Assembly (NCBI GenBank): GCA_023511295.1
Contig: JAIMBT010000024.1
Location: forward strand, 1 to 64,000
Reading direction: 5' to 3'
Origin: Alicyclobacillus sp.
Lineage (GTDB): Bacteria > Bacillota > Bacilli > Alicyclobacillales > Alicyclobacillaceae
DNA length: 64,000 bases
The notes beneath the pieces were generated by a model. It was not told where the DNA came from. It searched no databases and saw nothing but the letters and a program-made list of their open reading frames with translations. Positions 47,289 to 55,574 of the stretch are shown here, piece by piece (position 1 is the first letter of the stretch; every line of letters starts with the position of its first letter). The translations under genes and the position numbers were made by a program.

Positions 47289-47731
47289 GACTCCAGCGCC
47301 CCCGCGGACTCAATCTTGTCCACGCGCCGCTGGTGACGACCCCCTTCAAACGGGGTGTCCAGCCAGACCCGCAGGACCTCCTCCGCCAATCCCGGCCCAA
47401 TCACCCGCTCGCCCATCGTGAGCACGTTGGCGTCGTTATGCGCCCGCGACATCCGGGCGGAGAACACGTCGTGCGCTGTGACCGCCCGGATGCCCGGGGT
47501 CTTGTTGGCCGTGATGGCCATACCGAGACCGGTGCCGCAGACGAGGACCCCACGGTCGAACTGGCCGGCCGCCACCGCCTCCGCGACCTTGCGCCCGTAA
47601 TCGGGATAATCGACCGACTGCTCGTCGAACGTCCCCAGGTCTTCGAACGCCACGCCCCACGCCTGCAGCGCCGCCGTCAGGTGCTGCTTCAAGTGAAAGC
47701 CAGCATGGTCACTCGCGATGGCCACTTTCAC
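47285..47731 (-). CDS. rpiB: Ribose-5-phosphate isomerase B
   Basis: RpiB interconverts ribose-5-P and ribulose-5-P. The N terminus (M)KVAIASDHAGFHLK, the active-site cysteine region VLVCGTGLGMAITANK near residue 65 and RAHNDANVLTMGERVIG are intact. The GTG at 47731 with GGAGGG upstream gives 148 aa, the usual length. The longer frame overlaps ywlE and is not expected to be translated. It overlaps ywlE by 23 bp. Confidence 0.95.
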   Translation of the reverse strand: MKVAIASDHAGFHLKQHLTAALQAWGVAFEDLGTFDEQSVDYPDYGRKVAEAVAAGQFDRGVLVCGTGLGMAITANKTPGIRAVTAHDVFSARMSRAHNDANVLTMGERVIGPGLAEEVLRVWLDTPFEGGRHQRRVDKIESAGALES

Positions 47732-48212
47732 TCTGCAATCCCTCCAATCGGTCCAGCAGCGCGCGCACCGCCGCTTCAATCTGCGCCGCAGCCGTTTCGT
47801 ACGCTTCGTCAGTTCCACCGAACGGGTCTACAATATCACATCCGAAGGGCGATGCGCCGGCCGAGCCGATCCCGTTGCCCACCCGGTACGCCCCCAGCAC
47901 CTCGACCTTGTCCGCAGCCTCTGGGAAGCGCCGCCTGACCTCGGCCGCGTGGCCCTCCGTCATGCACAGAATGCGGTCAGATGCAGCCACCAATTCCGGC
48001 GAGATTGGCTGCGAGCGGTGCGGCGCCAGCGGAATCTGTCGGCGTGTCAACGCCTGCGCCGCTCCCGCGGACATCGGTTCTCCCGCAGACGCAAACAGGC
48101 CTGCCGAAACGGCACGCCACGGCAGACCTCGCGTTTGGATGATGTCGTTGGCGATGGCGGCCGCCATCGGGCTGCGGCAGGTGTTCCCGGTGCACACGAA
48201 GAGGAGCTGCAC
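47709..48212 (-). CDS. ywlE: Low-molecular-weight phosphatase, probable protein-arginine phosphatase YwlE
   Basis: YwlE removes phosphate from phospho-arginine in proteins marked by McsB. The P-loop CTGNTCRSPMAAA (Cys near residue 7) has Thr after the Cys, the residue linked to arginine-phosphate specificity in YwlE rather than tyrosine phosphatase activity. The acid loop DIVDPFGGTDEAY is intact. The GTG start at 48212 has AGGAGG 9 nt upstream. Length is 167 aa. It is the first gene of the rpiB-ywlG-glyA operon. Confidence 0.92.
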   Translation of the reverse strand: MQLLFVCTGNTCRSPMAAAIANDIIQTRGLPWRAVSAGLFASAGEPMSAGAAQALTRRQIPLAPHRSQPISPELVAASDRILCMTEGHAAEVRRRFPEAADKVEVLGAYRVGNGIGSAGASPFGCDIVDPFGGTDEAYETAAAQIEAAVRALLDRLEGLQSESGHRE

Positions 48213-48267
48213 GAGAACACGCCTCCTGTCGTTGCAATTTCACGCGTTCCCAGGATGTACAGCCTCA

Positions 48268-48296
48268 GTATATCCTCGGGCCACTCCCGCATGCAA
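48268..48296 (-). promoter_or_regulatory. Candidate sigma-A promoter of the ywlE operon
   Basis: On the minus strand TTGCAT, 17 nt, then ATATAC, or 18 nt to TATACT. The -10 is 5 of 6, the -35 is weak. It lies about 55 bp before the ywlE start and overlaps the mntP-ywlE gap. Confidence 0.4.
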
Positions 48297-48310
48297 CGAC
48301 GCCCGCCGCC

Positions 48311-48868
48311 CTAGGCCACCAGGAAATGCACGCCGTAGCCAAGGAGGATACAGGCTCCGAAGATCTCGCCGAACCGGCCCGTCCAGCCTCCGAGCCGCTT
48401 GCCGATGCCAAGGCCAACGCCGCAGAGCACACACGACGCAACCCCGAAGGTGAGCGCAGCGACCAGGCCGTACGCGGTGCTGCGCAGGCCGAGGCTGAAG
48501 CCGACGGACAGAGAATCCAGGGACACGCTGAGTGAGAACAGCGTGAGCCGCAAGGCCTGATCTGCCAAGCGCACATCCTCGCGCGACCCGAACAGGCTGC
48601 TGTACATCATATGCAGTCCGAGCCCAAACAGCAGGAAGGCGCCAAGCCATTTGGCCAGGTGTCCGAGCACACCCTGCAGAAGCATGCCCGTGTAGATGCC
48701 GAGGATGGTGAGCACGACGTGACAGAGCCCAATCAGGAGGCAAACGACCCAGGCTCGCCGACGCGTAATCCCTTTCAGCCCAACCCCAATGGCCAGCGAA
48801 AACGCGTCCATCCCAAGGGCAACGGCCATCATGCAGATCTCTGCCACGTCTCGCATCTTGTCTGCCAA
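48311..48868 (-). CDS. mntP: Manganese efflux pump MntP (YwlD)
   Basis: MntP exports Mn(II) across the membrane. The 185-aa protein has six helices in two homologous halves, each with the acidic motif: ALGMDAFSLAIGVG near residue 20 and SVSLDSLSVGFSLG near 110. The start is TTG 48868, with AGAGGGGG 7 nt upstream, and an ATG 12 bp further on is possible. A yybP-ykoY riboswitch, common before mntP genes, was not recognised upstream. It precedes ywlE as in B. subtilis. Confidence 0.9.
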   Translation of the reverse strand: MADKMRDVAEICMMAVALGMDAFSLAIGVGLKGITRRRAWVVCLLIGLCHVVLTILGIYTGMLLQGVLGHLAKWLGAFLLFGLGLHMMYSSLFGSREDVRLADQALRLTLFSLSVSLDSLSVGFSLGLRSTAYGLVAALTFGVASCVLCGVGLGIGKRLGGWTGRFGEIFGACILLGYGVHFLVA

Positions 48869-49043
48869 TCCCGTTCCCCCTCTGTACCTCCGCTCAGCCC
48901 GAATACACCGACGTCCGCGCTGAACCGGGACCATCGCGTCTACGGTCACTGTATGCGCTCGTCCGAATGGACATGATTGGAGATGGCGAGGCGTCTGCTT
49001 TACCTCGTAAAATAGAGAAAAGAGGAGGCAGGGAGGTGCCGTC

Positions 49044-50855
49044 ATGGACCGACGTCCGAAAGGAACCCGCACCCGGTGGCGCGCCATGGTGCGATACGCG
49101 CGCCGTACCCTTCCCCTGGTGGCCCTGCCTGTACTGACCGTGACGAGCGCCGTGATCCTTGTATGGCGCCTGCCGCACGCCCAAGTCCCGGCGGCGTTTC
49201 AGGTGTCCGCGACCGACGCGGCCACCCGACCACGCTCGACCGTGATCTCCAACGGCACGGACGCGCTGGGCACGTCGAGTTCCTCCCAGGCCCCAACAGG
49301 CGGTGGGCATCCGGCCCACGGCGCACCGTCCCCCGGCCATTCGAACGGCGCCGGTCGGAACGATTTCGGCGGCGCGACAGGGGACGCCAGCCAGGCCAAC
49401 AGCCCCCATGCCCCCGGCCAGCGTGCGGCAGAGACACGGTACGTCGCGCTCGGCGACTCCATCACCTTCGGCTACGGCCTGCCCGGGTCGACCGCGACTG
49501 CGCCGTCCCACGACGCCTACCCATTCCTCGTCGGCCAACAGGAGGGCTGGGCCGTCACAGATCTCGGCGTGCCGGGCTGGACGTCACAAAACCTGCTCCA
49601 GGCCCTCGCCACGCCGAAGTTCCAGCACGCGCTCCAGCATGCGGATGTGGTCACCATCGATATCGGCAGCAACGACCTGCTGCACGCCAGCTACAACCTG
49701 CTGTCGCCACAGGCGGCACTGCCGCCGAAAGACGCCGTGACCGACAGTGCGCTGCTGCAAGCGGCACTGTCCGGATATGCAACACGTCTACCGGAAATCC
49801 TTGCCAAGGTACAATCTCTGACCAAGGCGCCGATTGTCCTCATCGACCTGTATGATCCGTTCCCGGACGCGAGTTCCCTGCACAATGTGGGCGAGCAGCT
49901 GATTGGAGCCGCAAACGAGATTTTGTGGCAGACCGCCGCGAAAGAAGGGATCCCGGTGGTGGACGCCCACGCAGCCTTCAACCACCACCAGCAGACGGAC
50001 GTCCGGCTCGACAGCCTCGATATCCACCCAACCGTGACAGGACAGCAGGTGCTCGCGCGGCTGGTGGAAGCCGCCATCGCCAATCCGCTGGCGCACCAAC
50101 CAGCAATCTTTGCCGTCTCGCCGGCAGGCACCCTGGTGTACAGTCAGACCGCACCCGGCCCATTCGCCATTGGCTGGCTGCACGGCGACATGGCTGCGAC
50201 CGTCACGGGACAGAGCGGCGACCACCTGAAGGTCCTTCTGCCCAATGGCCAAACCGGATACGTTTCGGACACCGCGGTGAAACTGCTGATTCGGCCGTTC
50301 CCGGATGTTGTGTTCTCGCCCATCCAGACCGCGGTCGGGATTGGGACACTCGAAGGCGGGGACGAGGCCAAGGGAGGTACCGCCGGCGCAGCCGCGGCAG
50401 GTACGAGCGGATTGGGCGTAGCTAGCAGAACGAGTGGTGCGAGCGGGGGGACGACCGGATGGATTCGCTGCTTCTCCGACCACGGCACGGTCTACGCGCC
50501 GCTCTCGTGGTTCGCCCAAGTGACGGGCGGAACGGTGCAGGAGGAGACGGACCAGCGCGTCCTCACCCTGTCCACGCCGCTGCACAGCGGGCTCGTACAG
50601 AACGGATGGGACGAACAGGGCAGCGCACCCCCGCAATCGTGGCACTACGCACCCACTCCGTCCCAGCAGTCCGTGGAGCTGGAGACCAACGGATGGGTGT
50701 TGGAAGTGGACGGAGAGCCGGTGGACTTGACACACCCGGTGGTCGAGTGGGACGGCACTTGGTACGCACCTGCGGCGGAACTCTGGGAGTACCTGGGCGG
50801 GGACGTCACACGCGGTACAGGCGGCCTTCTGACGCTTTCTGCAGGCGGTTCATAA
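49044..50855 (+). CDS. Secreted SGNH/GDSL hydrolase with SH3-like and copper amine oxidase N-like domains
   Basis: An N-terminal membrane or signal segment (LVALPVLTVTSAVILVW) is followed by a Ser/Gly/His-rich linker to about residue 130. An SGNH esterase domain follows (about 131-355). It has block I GDSITFGYG with the catalytic Ser, block III DIGSNDLL and block V DIHPT with the Asp/His. An SH3-like segment (about 365-420, IGWLHGDMAATVTGQSGDH) and a C-terminal domain resembling copper amine oxidase N-domain repeats (about 465-600, VYAPLSWFAQVTGG and TWYAPAAELWEYLGG) follow. It probably deacylates cell-wall or extracellular polymers. It is 603 aa, convergent with ywlC and overlaps it by 50 bp. 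Confidence 0.82.
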   Translation: MDRRPKGTRTRWRAMVRYARRTLPLVALPVLTVTSAVILVWRLPHAQVPAAFQVSATDAATRPRSTVISNGTDALGTSSSSQAPTGGGHPAHGAPSPGHSNGAGRNDFGGATGDASQANSPHAPGQRAAETRYVALGDSITFGYGLPGSTATAPSHDAYPFLVGQQEGWAVTDLGVPGWTSQNLLQALATPKFQHALQHADVVTIDIGSNDLLHASYNLLSPQAALPPKDAVTDSALLQAALSGYATRLPEILAKVQSLTKAPIVLIDLYDPFPDASSLHNVGEQLIGAANEILWQTAAKEGIPVVDAHAAFNHHQQTDVRLDSLDIHPTVTGQQVLARLVEAAIANPLAHQPAIFAVSPAGTLVYSQTAPGPFAIGWLHGDMAATVTGQSGDHLKVLLPNGQTGYVSDTAVKLLIRPFPDVVFSPIQTAVGIGTLEGGDEAKGGTAGAAAAGTSGLGVASRTSGASGGTTGWIRCFSDHGTVYAPLSWFAQVTGGTVQEETDQRVLTLSTPLHSGLVQNGWDEQGSAPPQSWHYAPTPSQQSVELETNGWVLEVDGEPVDLTHPVVEWDGTWYAPAAELWEYLGGDVTRGTGGLLTLSAGGS

Positions 50856-51858
50856 GCGCGAGGCCGCGGCCAGACGGACGGGTCCCCACGATACAGATGT
50901 CGGTCGCACCGGCGGTATCCCCCTCGCGCAGCAGGTGATACAAGGCGTGGCTGAGCGCCTCGTCGTACGGAGTGGCTGGGTCCGGGCTCCAGCGCCAGAC
51001 GGCGTTTGGAAGGTCGGGGAAATCTGCAGGCAGGACGTACGCAGGGCGTATTCCGGGGTTGTCCATGACAAAGCGGCGAATCGCCGTGAGAACCGCCAGT
51101 GGCCGGTCTCCCCACCACACGTGCACCCGAGCATCCGGCGCGTAGTGGCGGTACTTCATACCCGGCGCCTTGGGAGCTTCCTCCGCGCCGAGCAGGTGGG
51201 GATCTAACGAGAACGGTACACCGGAGACAGCAGACAGTTGTTCCGGCGTGATCCAACCCGGCCGGTAAACGGTTCCGGACGATTCCGTAACGGCGACGAC
51301 CGTCGACTCCAGCCCGACGTCGCAGGGCCCGCCGTCAATCACACCGTCAATCCGCCCTTCAAGGTCGTCCACCACGGCCGCAGCGGTCGTTGGGCTCGGG
51401 CGGCCCGACGAGTTCGCGCTCGGCGCGGCGAGCGGGCAGCCGGCCTGGCGAATCAGCGCGCGTGCCACGGGGTGGCTCGGCATGCGGACGCCGACGGTCT
51501 CCCCACCAGGGCGGACACTCGGCGCAATCTGCGGGTGTGCAGGCAGGATGATGGTCAAGGGCCCGGGCCAGAAGGCGTCCAGGAGACGCACGAGGGGGGA
51601 TGGCAGACAATCCGCCGCGGACGTGACACCCGCAAGCTCGTTTCGGTCTGCGATGTGGACAATCAGGGGGTTGTCGGCGGGACGGCCCTTCGCCGCGAAG
51701 ATCTTGCGACACGCCGCATCGTCCCAGGCGTTCCCGCCGAGGCCGTAGACGGTCTCTGTTGGAAACGCCACGACACCGCCCGCCCGCAGCCGCTGCGCCG
51801 GCTCCTGTAGGACCTCCGTCCAGTTCCCGTCGGAAAGGTCCACTGACCACACCTTCAT
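50806..51858 (-). CDS. ywlC: L-threonylcarbamoyladenylate synthase (Sua5/YwlC)
   Basis: This enzyme makes threonylcarbamoyl-AMP for t6A37 in tRNA. The YrdC domain (residues 1-210) has FPTETVYGLGGNAWDD and KGRPADNPLIVHIADRNEL, and SHPVARALIRQAGCPLAAPSAN follows. A C-terminal Sua5 domain (about 240-350) makes it the long form. The ATG at 51858 with GGGGAGG upstream gives 350 aa. The longer frame runs through spoIIR. Its 3' end overlaps the convergent SGNH gene. Confidence 0.94.
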   Translation of the reverse strand: MKVWSVDLSDGNWTEVLQEPAQRLRAGGVVAFPTETVYGLGGNAWDDAACRKIFAAKGRPADNPLIVHIADRNELAGVTSAADCLPSPLVRLLDAFWPGPLTIILPAHPQIAPSVRPGGETVGVRMPSHPVARALIRQAGCPLAAPSANSSGRPSPTTAAAVVDDLEGRIDGVIDGGPCDVGLESTVVAVTESSGTVYRPGWITPEQLSAVSGVPFSLDPHLLGAEEAPKAPGMKYRHYAPDARVHVWWGDRPLAVLTAIRRFVMDNPGIRPAYVLPADFPDLPNAVWRWSPDPATPYDEALSHALYHLLREGDTAGATDICIVGTRPSGRGLALMNRLQKASEGRLYRV

Positions 51859-51890
51859 CGCGCGTCCTCCCCTTCGTTCTCGCCTGCCGC

Positions 51891-52655
51891 TCACATTTGG
51901 AACCAGTGCTTCAGGGCTTTCCACGCCTCTTCCCCGTAGTCGAGCGCCGCCAGGCGTACCTGAACCGGTTGCACAGTGCCGTCCGGCCCTGGCAGGTTCA
52001 GTGTCTCGAGCGGCGGCAGGTCCGGGAAGCCGGCCGTGTTCGGCACGGCGTCCCCGTCTGCGATATCGATGAAACAGAGTGGAGGGAACAGCACGCACCA
52101 CCAGTTTTGTCCCTGACCTCGGCCGAGCGTGATCACCAGTGCCTGGTAGTCACCGGCTGGGTACACCTGGTTCCCGTAGAGTTTCGTCGGAAACGGTTCC
52201 TCCCCCACCACTCCGCGAACGGCGTAGTGTGCGCCCCGAGCTTGCGTCACCTGCCGAGCGGTGGCGAGGAGCTGCGGCAAGGCTCGGGTGACTATCTCCT
52301 GCGCCTGCTGTTCGCTCTTCGCGTTCTGCACCAACTGAGCCACCTGCATAACGATGGCGTCGCGGACCGCACGCTTCGTGTCCTGGTCCACCGTCGAGTC
52401 GCTGTTGGCGATGATGCGCAGGCGCAGTGCGTCCGTCGGGATGGGCGTGTCGTGCGGCGTCGCGATGTCCAAGGCGGTGCCAGCCGCAGTTCCCGTCGAA
52501 CTGGTTGACGGTGCTGCCGCTTGCGTTTGGTGTCCAACGGATGGACCAGCCATCTCTTCCGCACCGCCGGCGCTGATACCGAGCACCGCCCGTCCGATGG
52601 CCGTCACCGCCGCCACCCCAAGTGCGAACATCGCCAAGCGCTTCACCGTACCCAT
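51891..52655 (-). CDS. spoIIR: Stage II sporulation protein R
   Basis: SpoIIR is a secreted forespore signal that triggers SpoIIGA to process pro-sigma-E. The 254-aa protein has an N-terminal hydrophobic export segment and a Ser/Thr/Ala linker, then the family core LRLRIIANSDSTVDQDTK near residue 77. Later come FPTKLYGNQVYPAGDYQALV and the diagnostic NWWCVLFPPLCFIDI near 186-200. The ATG has AGGAGGGG upstream. It is expected to be sigma-F dependent, but no clear sigma-F promoter was recognised. It sits between prmC and ywlC as in B. subtilis. Confidence 0.95.
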   Translation of the reverse strand: MGTVKRLAMFALGVAAVTAIGRAVLGISAGGAEEMAGPSVGHQTQAAAPSTSSTGTAAGTALDIATPHDTPIPTDALRLRIIANSDSTVDQDTKRAVRDAIVMQVAQLVQNAKSEQQAQEIVTRALPQLLATARQVTQARGAHYAVRGVVGEEPFPTKLYGNQVYPAGDYQALVITLGRGQGQNWWCVLFPPLCFIDIADGDAVPNTAGFPDLPPLETLNLPGPDGTVQPVQVRLAALDYGEEAWKALKHWFQM

Positions 52656-52780
52656 CGGCGTCCCCTCCTACCATGTCTAGTAGAAGTGTGGACAGCCGAT
52701 GCTAGGATTAAACGTGGGAGGGCGTCTTGATGGTGGAGAACAACGGGTGGCAGGCGCCCCCCGCCTTCCGGCTCAGCGCC

Positions 52781-53695
52781 CTATTCCCACACGCCTTGCA
52801 CGACGCGTCCGATGCCCCGCAGGTCGGGCACAATCTGCCACGTCCAGCCGAGCCAACGGGTGCGGAACAGCTCTGCCACGGCAGGCGCCTGCCCTGCTCC
52901 GACTTCCAACAATACAGCGGCCGATCTCGGCGCGAACGCAGCGTATCCGACCTCCGCCAGGCGCCGGTAAAAGTTCAGCCCGTCGGGTCCGCCGTCGAGC
53001 GCCAGCGCAGGCTCGTGCGCGCGCACCTCCGCCGCCAAGTCACCGAGATGACCCGTTGGGATGTACGGCGGATTGGCGACCAGCAGGTGCAGGCCTGCGT
53101 CGCCGGAGCGCATCGGCCACTGCTTCAGCCACTCCACGCCGTCCGCGTGCACCCACCTCACATCCGCCTCCAGCCGATGCCCATTCTCGCGCGCCACGGC
53201 GAGCGCCACCTCGGAGATGTCGACGCCGGTGACGCACAGCTGCGGGCACTCCAGCTTCAGCGTGACGGCGATGGCGCCACTGCCCGTGCCGAGGTCTGCA
53301 CAGGCACCCTGCCACCTGTGCGCCTGCGCGAGCCGCACCGCCGCTTCGACGAGGATCTCCGTCTCCGGCCGCGGGATGAGGCAACCCGGCCGCACGACAA
53401 AGGTGCGTCCAAAAAAGCCCGCCGCACCCACGATGTACTGCAACGGCTCGCCGGCGGCGCGGCGAGAGACGGCCTCCGACAGCTGATCTGCCGCATCGAC
53501 CGGCAGCGGATCAGCCCAGTGCAAGAGCATCTCTGCCCGCGTCCATCCGGTTGCCCAGCGCAGGAGTTGTTCGGCCTCTGCCTCGGCCCGCCGCCGCTGT
53601 TCGTCCGCAGACAAACCCGCCGCCGGATGGAGAGGTGGCAGGCTGGCAGCGAGATCTGCCCCCGCACGACGGAGCCACTGGGCCACAGAGCCCAT
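52781..53695 (-). CDS. prmC: Peptide chain release factor N5-glutamine methyltransferase PrmC
   Basis: PrmC methylates the Gln of the GGQ motif of release factors using SAM. The SAM motif ADLGTGSGAIAVTLKLECP lies near residue 133, and the substrate motif NPPYIPTGHLGDLAAEVRAHEP near 205. An N-terminal helical domain precedes them. The start is ATG 53695 (304 aa), with GGAGGG 8 nt upstream. An alternative TTG is 9 bp earlier. It follows its substrate gene prfA by 5 bp. Confidence 0.94.
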   Translation of the reverse strand: MGSVAQWLRRAGADLAASLPPLHPAAGLSADEQRRRAEAEAEQLLRWATGWTRAEMLLHWADPLPVDAADQLSEAVSRRAAGEPLQYIVGAAGFFGRTFVVRPGCLIPRPETEILVEAAVRLAQAHRWQGACADLGTGSGAIAVTLKLECPQLCVTGVDISEVALAVARENGHRLEADVRWVHADGVEWLKQWPMRSGDAGLHLLVANPPYIPTGHLGDLAAEVRAHEPALALDGGPDGLNFYRRLAEVGYAAFAPRSAAVLLEVGAGQAPAVAELFRTRWLGWTWQIVPDLRGIGRVVQGVWE

Positions 53696-53700
53696 CGGTA

Positions 53701-54771
53701 TCAACCCTCCGCTGCCGCCAGCAGTTCGGCGCGCGCCGCCACGTTCAGGTGGTGGATGATCTCGTCGAGATCTCCGTCCAGCACCTCGTTCAGGCGGTGT
53801 GTTGTGAAGCCAATGCGGTGATCTGTCACCCGACTCTGCGGAAAGTTGTACGTCCGAATCCGCTCACTCCGGTCCCCGGTGCCGACCTGGCTCTTGCGGT
53901 TTGCGTCGAGCGCCTGTTTCTGCTCCATCTCATACTTCTCGTACAGCCGCGCACGCAGGACCTTCATCGCCTTGTCGCGGTTTTTCAACTGCGACTTCTC
54001 ATCCTGACATGACACGACAATCCCCGTCGGCAAGTGCGTGATGCGCACGGCGGACTGCGTCGTGTTCACACTCTGGCCGCCCGGGCCCGTCGCGCAAAAC
54101 GTATCGATGCGGATATCCTTGTCAAGAATCTCGACCTCAATATCCTCCACCTCTGGCAACACCGCAACTGTCGCCGTCGACGTGTGGATGCGCCCGCCGG
54201 ACTCCGTCACCGGTACGCGCTGAACCCGGTGCGTGCCGCTTTCGTACTTCAGCTTGCTGTATGCGCCGTGGCCCATGATGGACATGGTGACCTGGCGAAA
54301 CCCGTCAATGTCGGTGTAGTTTGCATCGATGATCTCGGTCTTCCAACGGTTGCGCTCGGCGAACCGGGTGTACATCCGCAGCAGTTCGGCGGCGAACAGC
54401 GCCGCCTCCTCGCCGCCCGCCGCAGCTCGGATTTCGAGAAAGACGTTTTTGTCGTCGTTCGGATCTTTCGGCAGCAGCAAGACCTGCAGTTCGTGTTCCA
54501 GGTTGTGCAGCTGCGCCGTCAGTTCCTCCATCTCGGCCTTCACGAACTCGCGCATGTCTTCGTCCAGCTTCTCCTGCAGCATCTGCTTGGCCGCCGCGAG
54601 GTCGGCCTCCGCTTGCCTGTACTGCCGGTACGCCGCAACCGTGTCCGCGAGGTCCGACTGTTCCTTGGAGTATTTGCGCAACTTCTCCGGATCACTCACC
54701 ACGGCTGGATCACACAGCCACTCACCGAGCTGAATATACCGCTGCTCGATGGCTTCCAATCGGTCGAACAT
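53701..54771 (-). CDS. prfA: Peptide chain release factor 1
   Basis: RF1 recognises UAA and UAG and triggers peptide release. The catalytic loop [19 protein letters not shown] (GGQ near residue 231) is present, with Ser where His is usual after GGQ. The tripeptide anticodon region is in [20 protein letters not shown]. The ATG at 54771 with GGAGG upstream gives 356 aa, the normal length. It forms an operon with prmC. Confidence 0.95.
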   Translation of the reverse strand: MFDRLEAIEQRYIQLGEWLCDPAVVSDPEKLRKYSKEQSDLADTVAAYRQYRQAEADLAAAKQMLQEKLDEDMREFVKAEMEELTAQLHNLEHELQVLLLPKDPNDDKNVFLEIRAAAGGEEAALFAAELLRMYTRFAERNRWKTEIIDANYTDIDGFRQVTMSIMGHGAYSKLKYESGTHRVQRVPVTESGGRIHTSTATVAVLPEVEDIEVEILDKDIRIDTFCATGPGGQSVNTTQSAVRITHLPTGIVVSCQDEKSQLKNRDKAMKVLRARLYEKYEMEQKQALDANRKSQVGTGDRSERIRTYNFPQSRVTDHRIGFTTHRLNEVLDGDLDEIIHHLNVAARAELLAAAEG

Positions 54772-54926
54772 GGTCGAACCTCCGATTCGCACCGCCGACC
54801 AGACCTCCAGCCCTTTCATCTGGTCGTGGTGAATTCCGACCCCCGCTTGAGCGTGCAGTCGCCCGTTTGCCGCCGGGAGCGTGGGTGCCGTGCCCGGGGC
54901 ATGCGTCGCTGCCCGCGCGGGTTTGG

Positions 54927-55050
54927 GGCGCCTGTCCGCCGCTTGCGGCGCTGCACGCGAGGGCTTGGGGCGCCTGTCCGTCGCTTCCGACGCTGCACGC
55001 GAGGGCTTGGGGCGCCTGTCCGCCGCTTGCGGCGCTGCACGCCCGGGTGC
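54927..55050. repeat. 42-bp tandem repeat between rpmE and prfA
   Basis: Three copies start with CGCCTGTCCG at 54929, 54971 and 55013. Each contains a short perfect hairpin: CGCCG CTTG CGGCG in copies 1 and 3, CGTCG CTTC CGACG in copy 2. The middle copy differs by a paired C-to-T and G-to-A change that keeps the stem. It lies in the 433-bp prfA-rpmE gap, which holds no supported gene. Confidence 0.88.
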
Positions 55051-55133
55051 GGACTGCCCCAGTATGAGTATGAGCCCGCTGCGTGGGAACCGTACGGACC
55101 GCGCAGCGGTGGTTGTCCGGGCAACGTGAAACG

Positions 55134-55184
55134 AGAGGCCGCCCTGCCGATGTCGTCAACCCGACACCGCCTCAAGCGGCCTCT
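55134..55184 (-). terminator. Possible terminator of rpmE
   Basis: The 9-bp arms AGAGGCCGC / GCGGCCTCT have a long 33-nt loop. On the minus strand they are followed by CGTTTCACG. It lies 20 bp after the rpmE stop. The T run is poor. Confidence 0.4.
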
Positions 55185-55204
55185 GCCCTGCTGTGATAAC
55201 GTCC

Positions 55205-55417
55205 TTACGCCTGGTTGGACTTGATCCCGTACTTCTTGTTGAACTTTTCCACACGGCCGCCGGCATCGACAAACTTCTGTTTGCCGGTAAAGAACGGATG
55301 GCAGTTGGAGCAAATTTCAACGCGAAGGTTTTCCTTCACGGACCCGGTCTCATAAGTCGCACCACAAGCGCAGGTGATGGTCGTCGCATGGTACTCCGGA
55401 TGGATTCCGGTCTTCAT
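55205..55417 (-). CDS. rpmE: 50S ribosomal protein bL31 (zinc form)
   Basis: This large-subunit ribosomal protein bridges the subunits. The 70-aa product starts [19 protein letters not shown] and keeps the paired cysteines (TCAC, then CSNC) of the zinc-binding C+ form. The end is [12 protein letters not shown]. The ATG at 55417 has GAGGTG 6 nt upstream. It lies between rho and prfA, as in B. subtilis. Confidence 0.95.
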   Translation of the reverse strand: MKTGIHPEYHATTITCACGATYETGSVKENLRVEICSNCHPFFTGKQKFVDAGGRVEKFNKKYGIKSNQA

Positions 55418-55457
55418 GGGATTCACCTCGATTCATTGGCATGAGACACTGCGAGCT

Positions 55458-55486
55458 ATTATAACACACACCCTGTGCGTTGTCAC
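55458..55486 (-). promoter_or_regulatory. sigma-A promoter of rpmE
   Basis: On the minus strand GTGACA, 17 nt, TATAAT: 5 of 6 and 6 of 6 to consensus, 40 bp before the start codon. Confidence 0.88.
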
Positions 55487-55574
55487 TCTATTGTTATCAC
55501 CTGGGGCGATGTTGGCGGAAGGGCAGCGTGAACGGGAAGTTTACCTCGGGTGTGCAGCCACGGCCACGGTGGAT

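Noticed and set aside
48869-49043. Manganese riboswitch before mntP
   Set aside because: Expected from other mntP genes, but the conserved yybP-ykoY core was not found in the short upstream region.
54816-55313. 165-codon minus-strand frame over the 42-bp repeat
   Set aside because: It covers rpmE out of frame and consists of repeat-encoded Arg/Gly/Ala peptide. The hairpin covariation argues for structure rather than coding.
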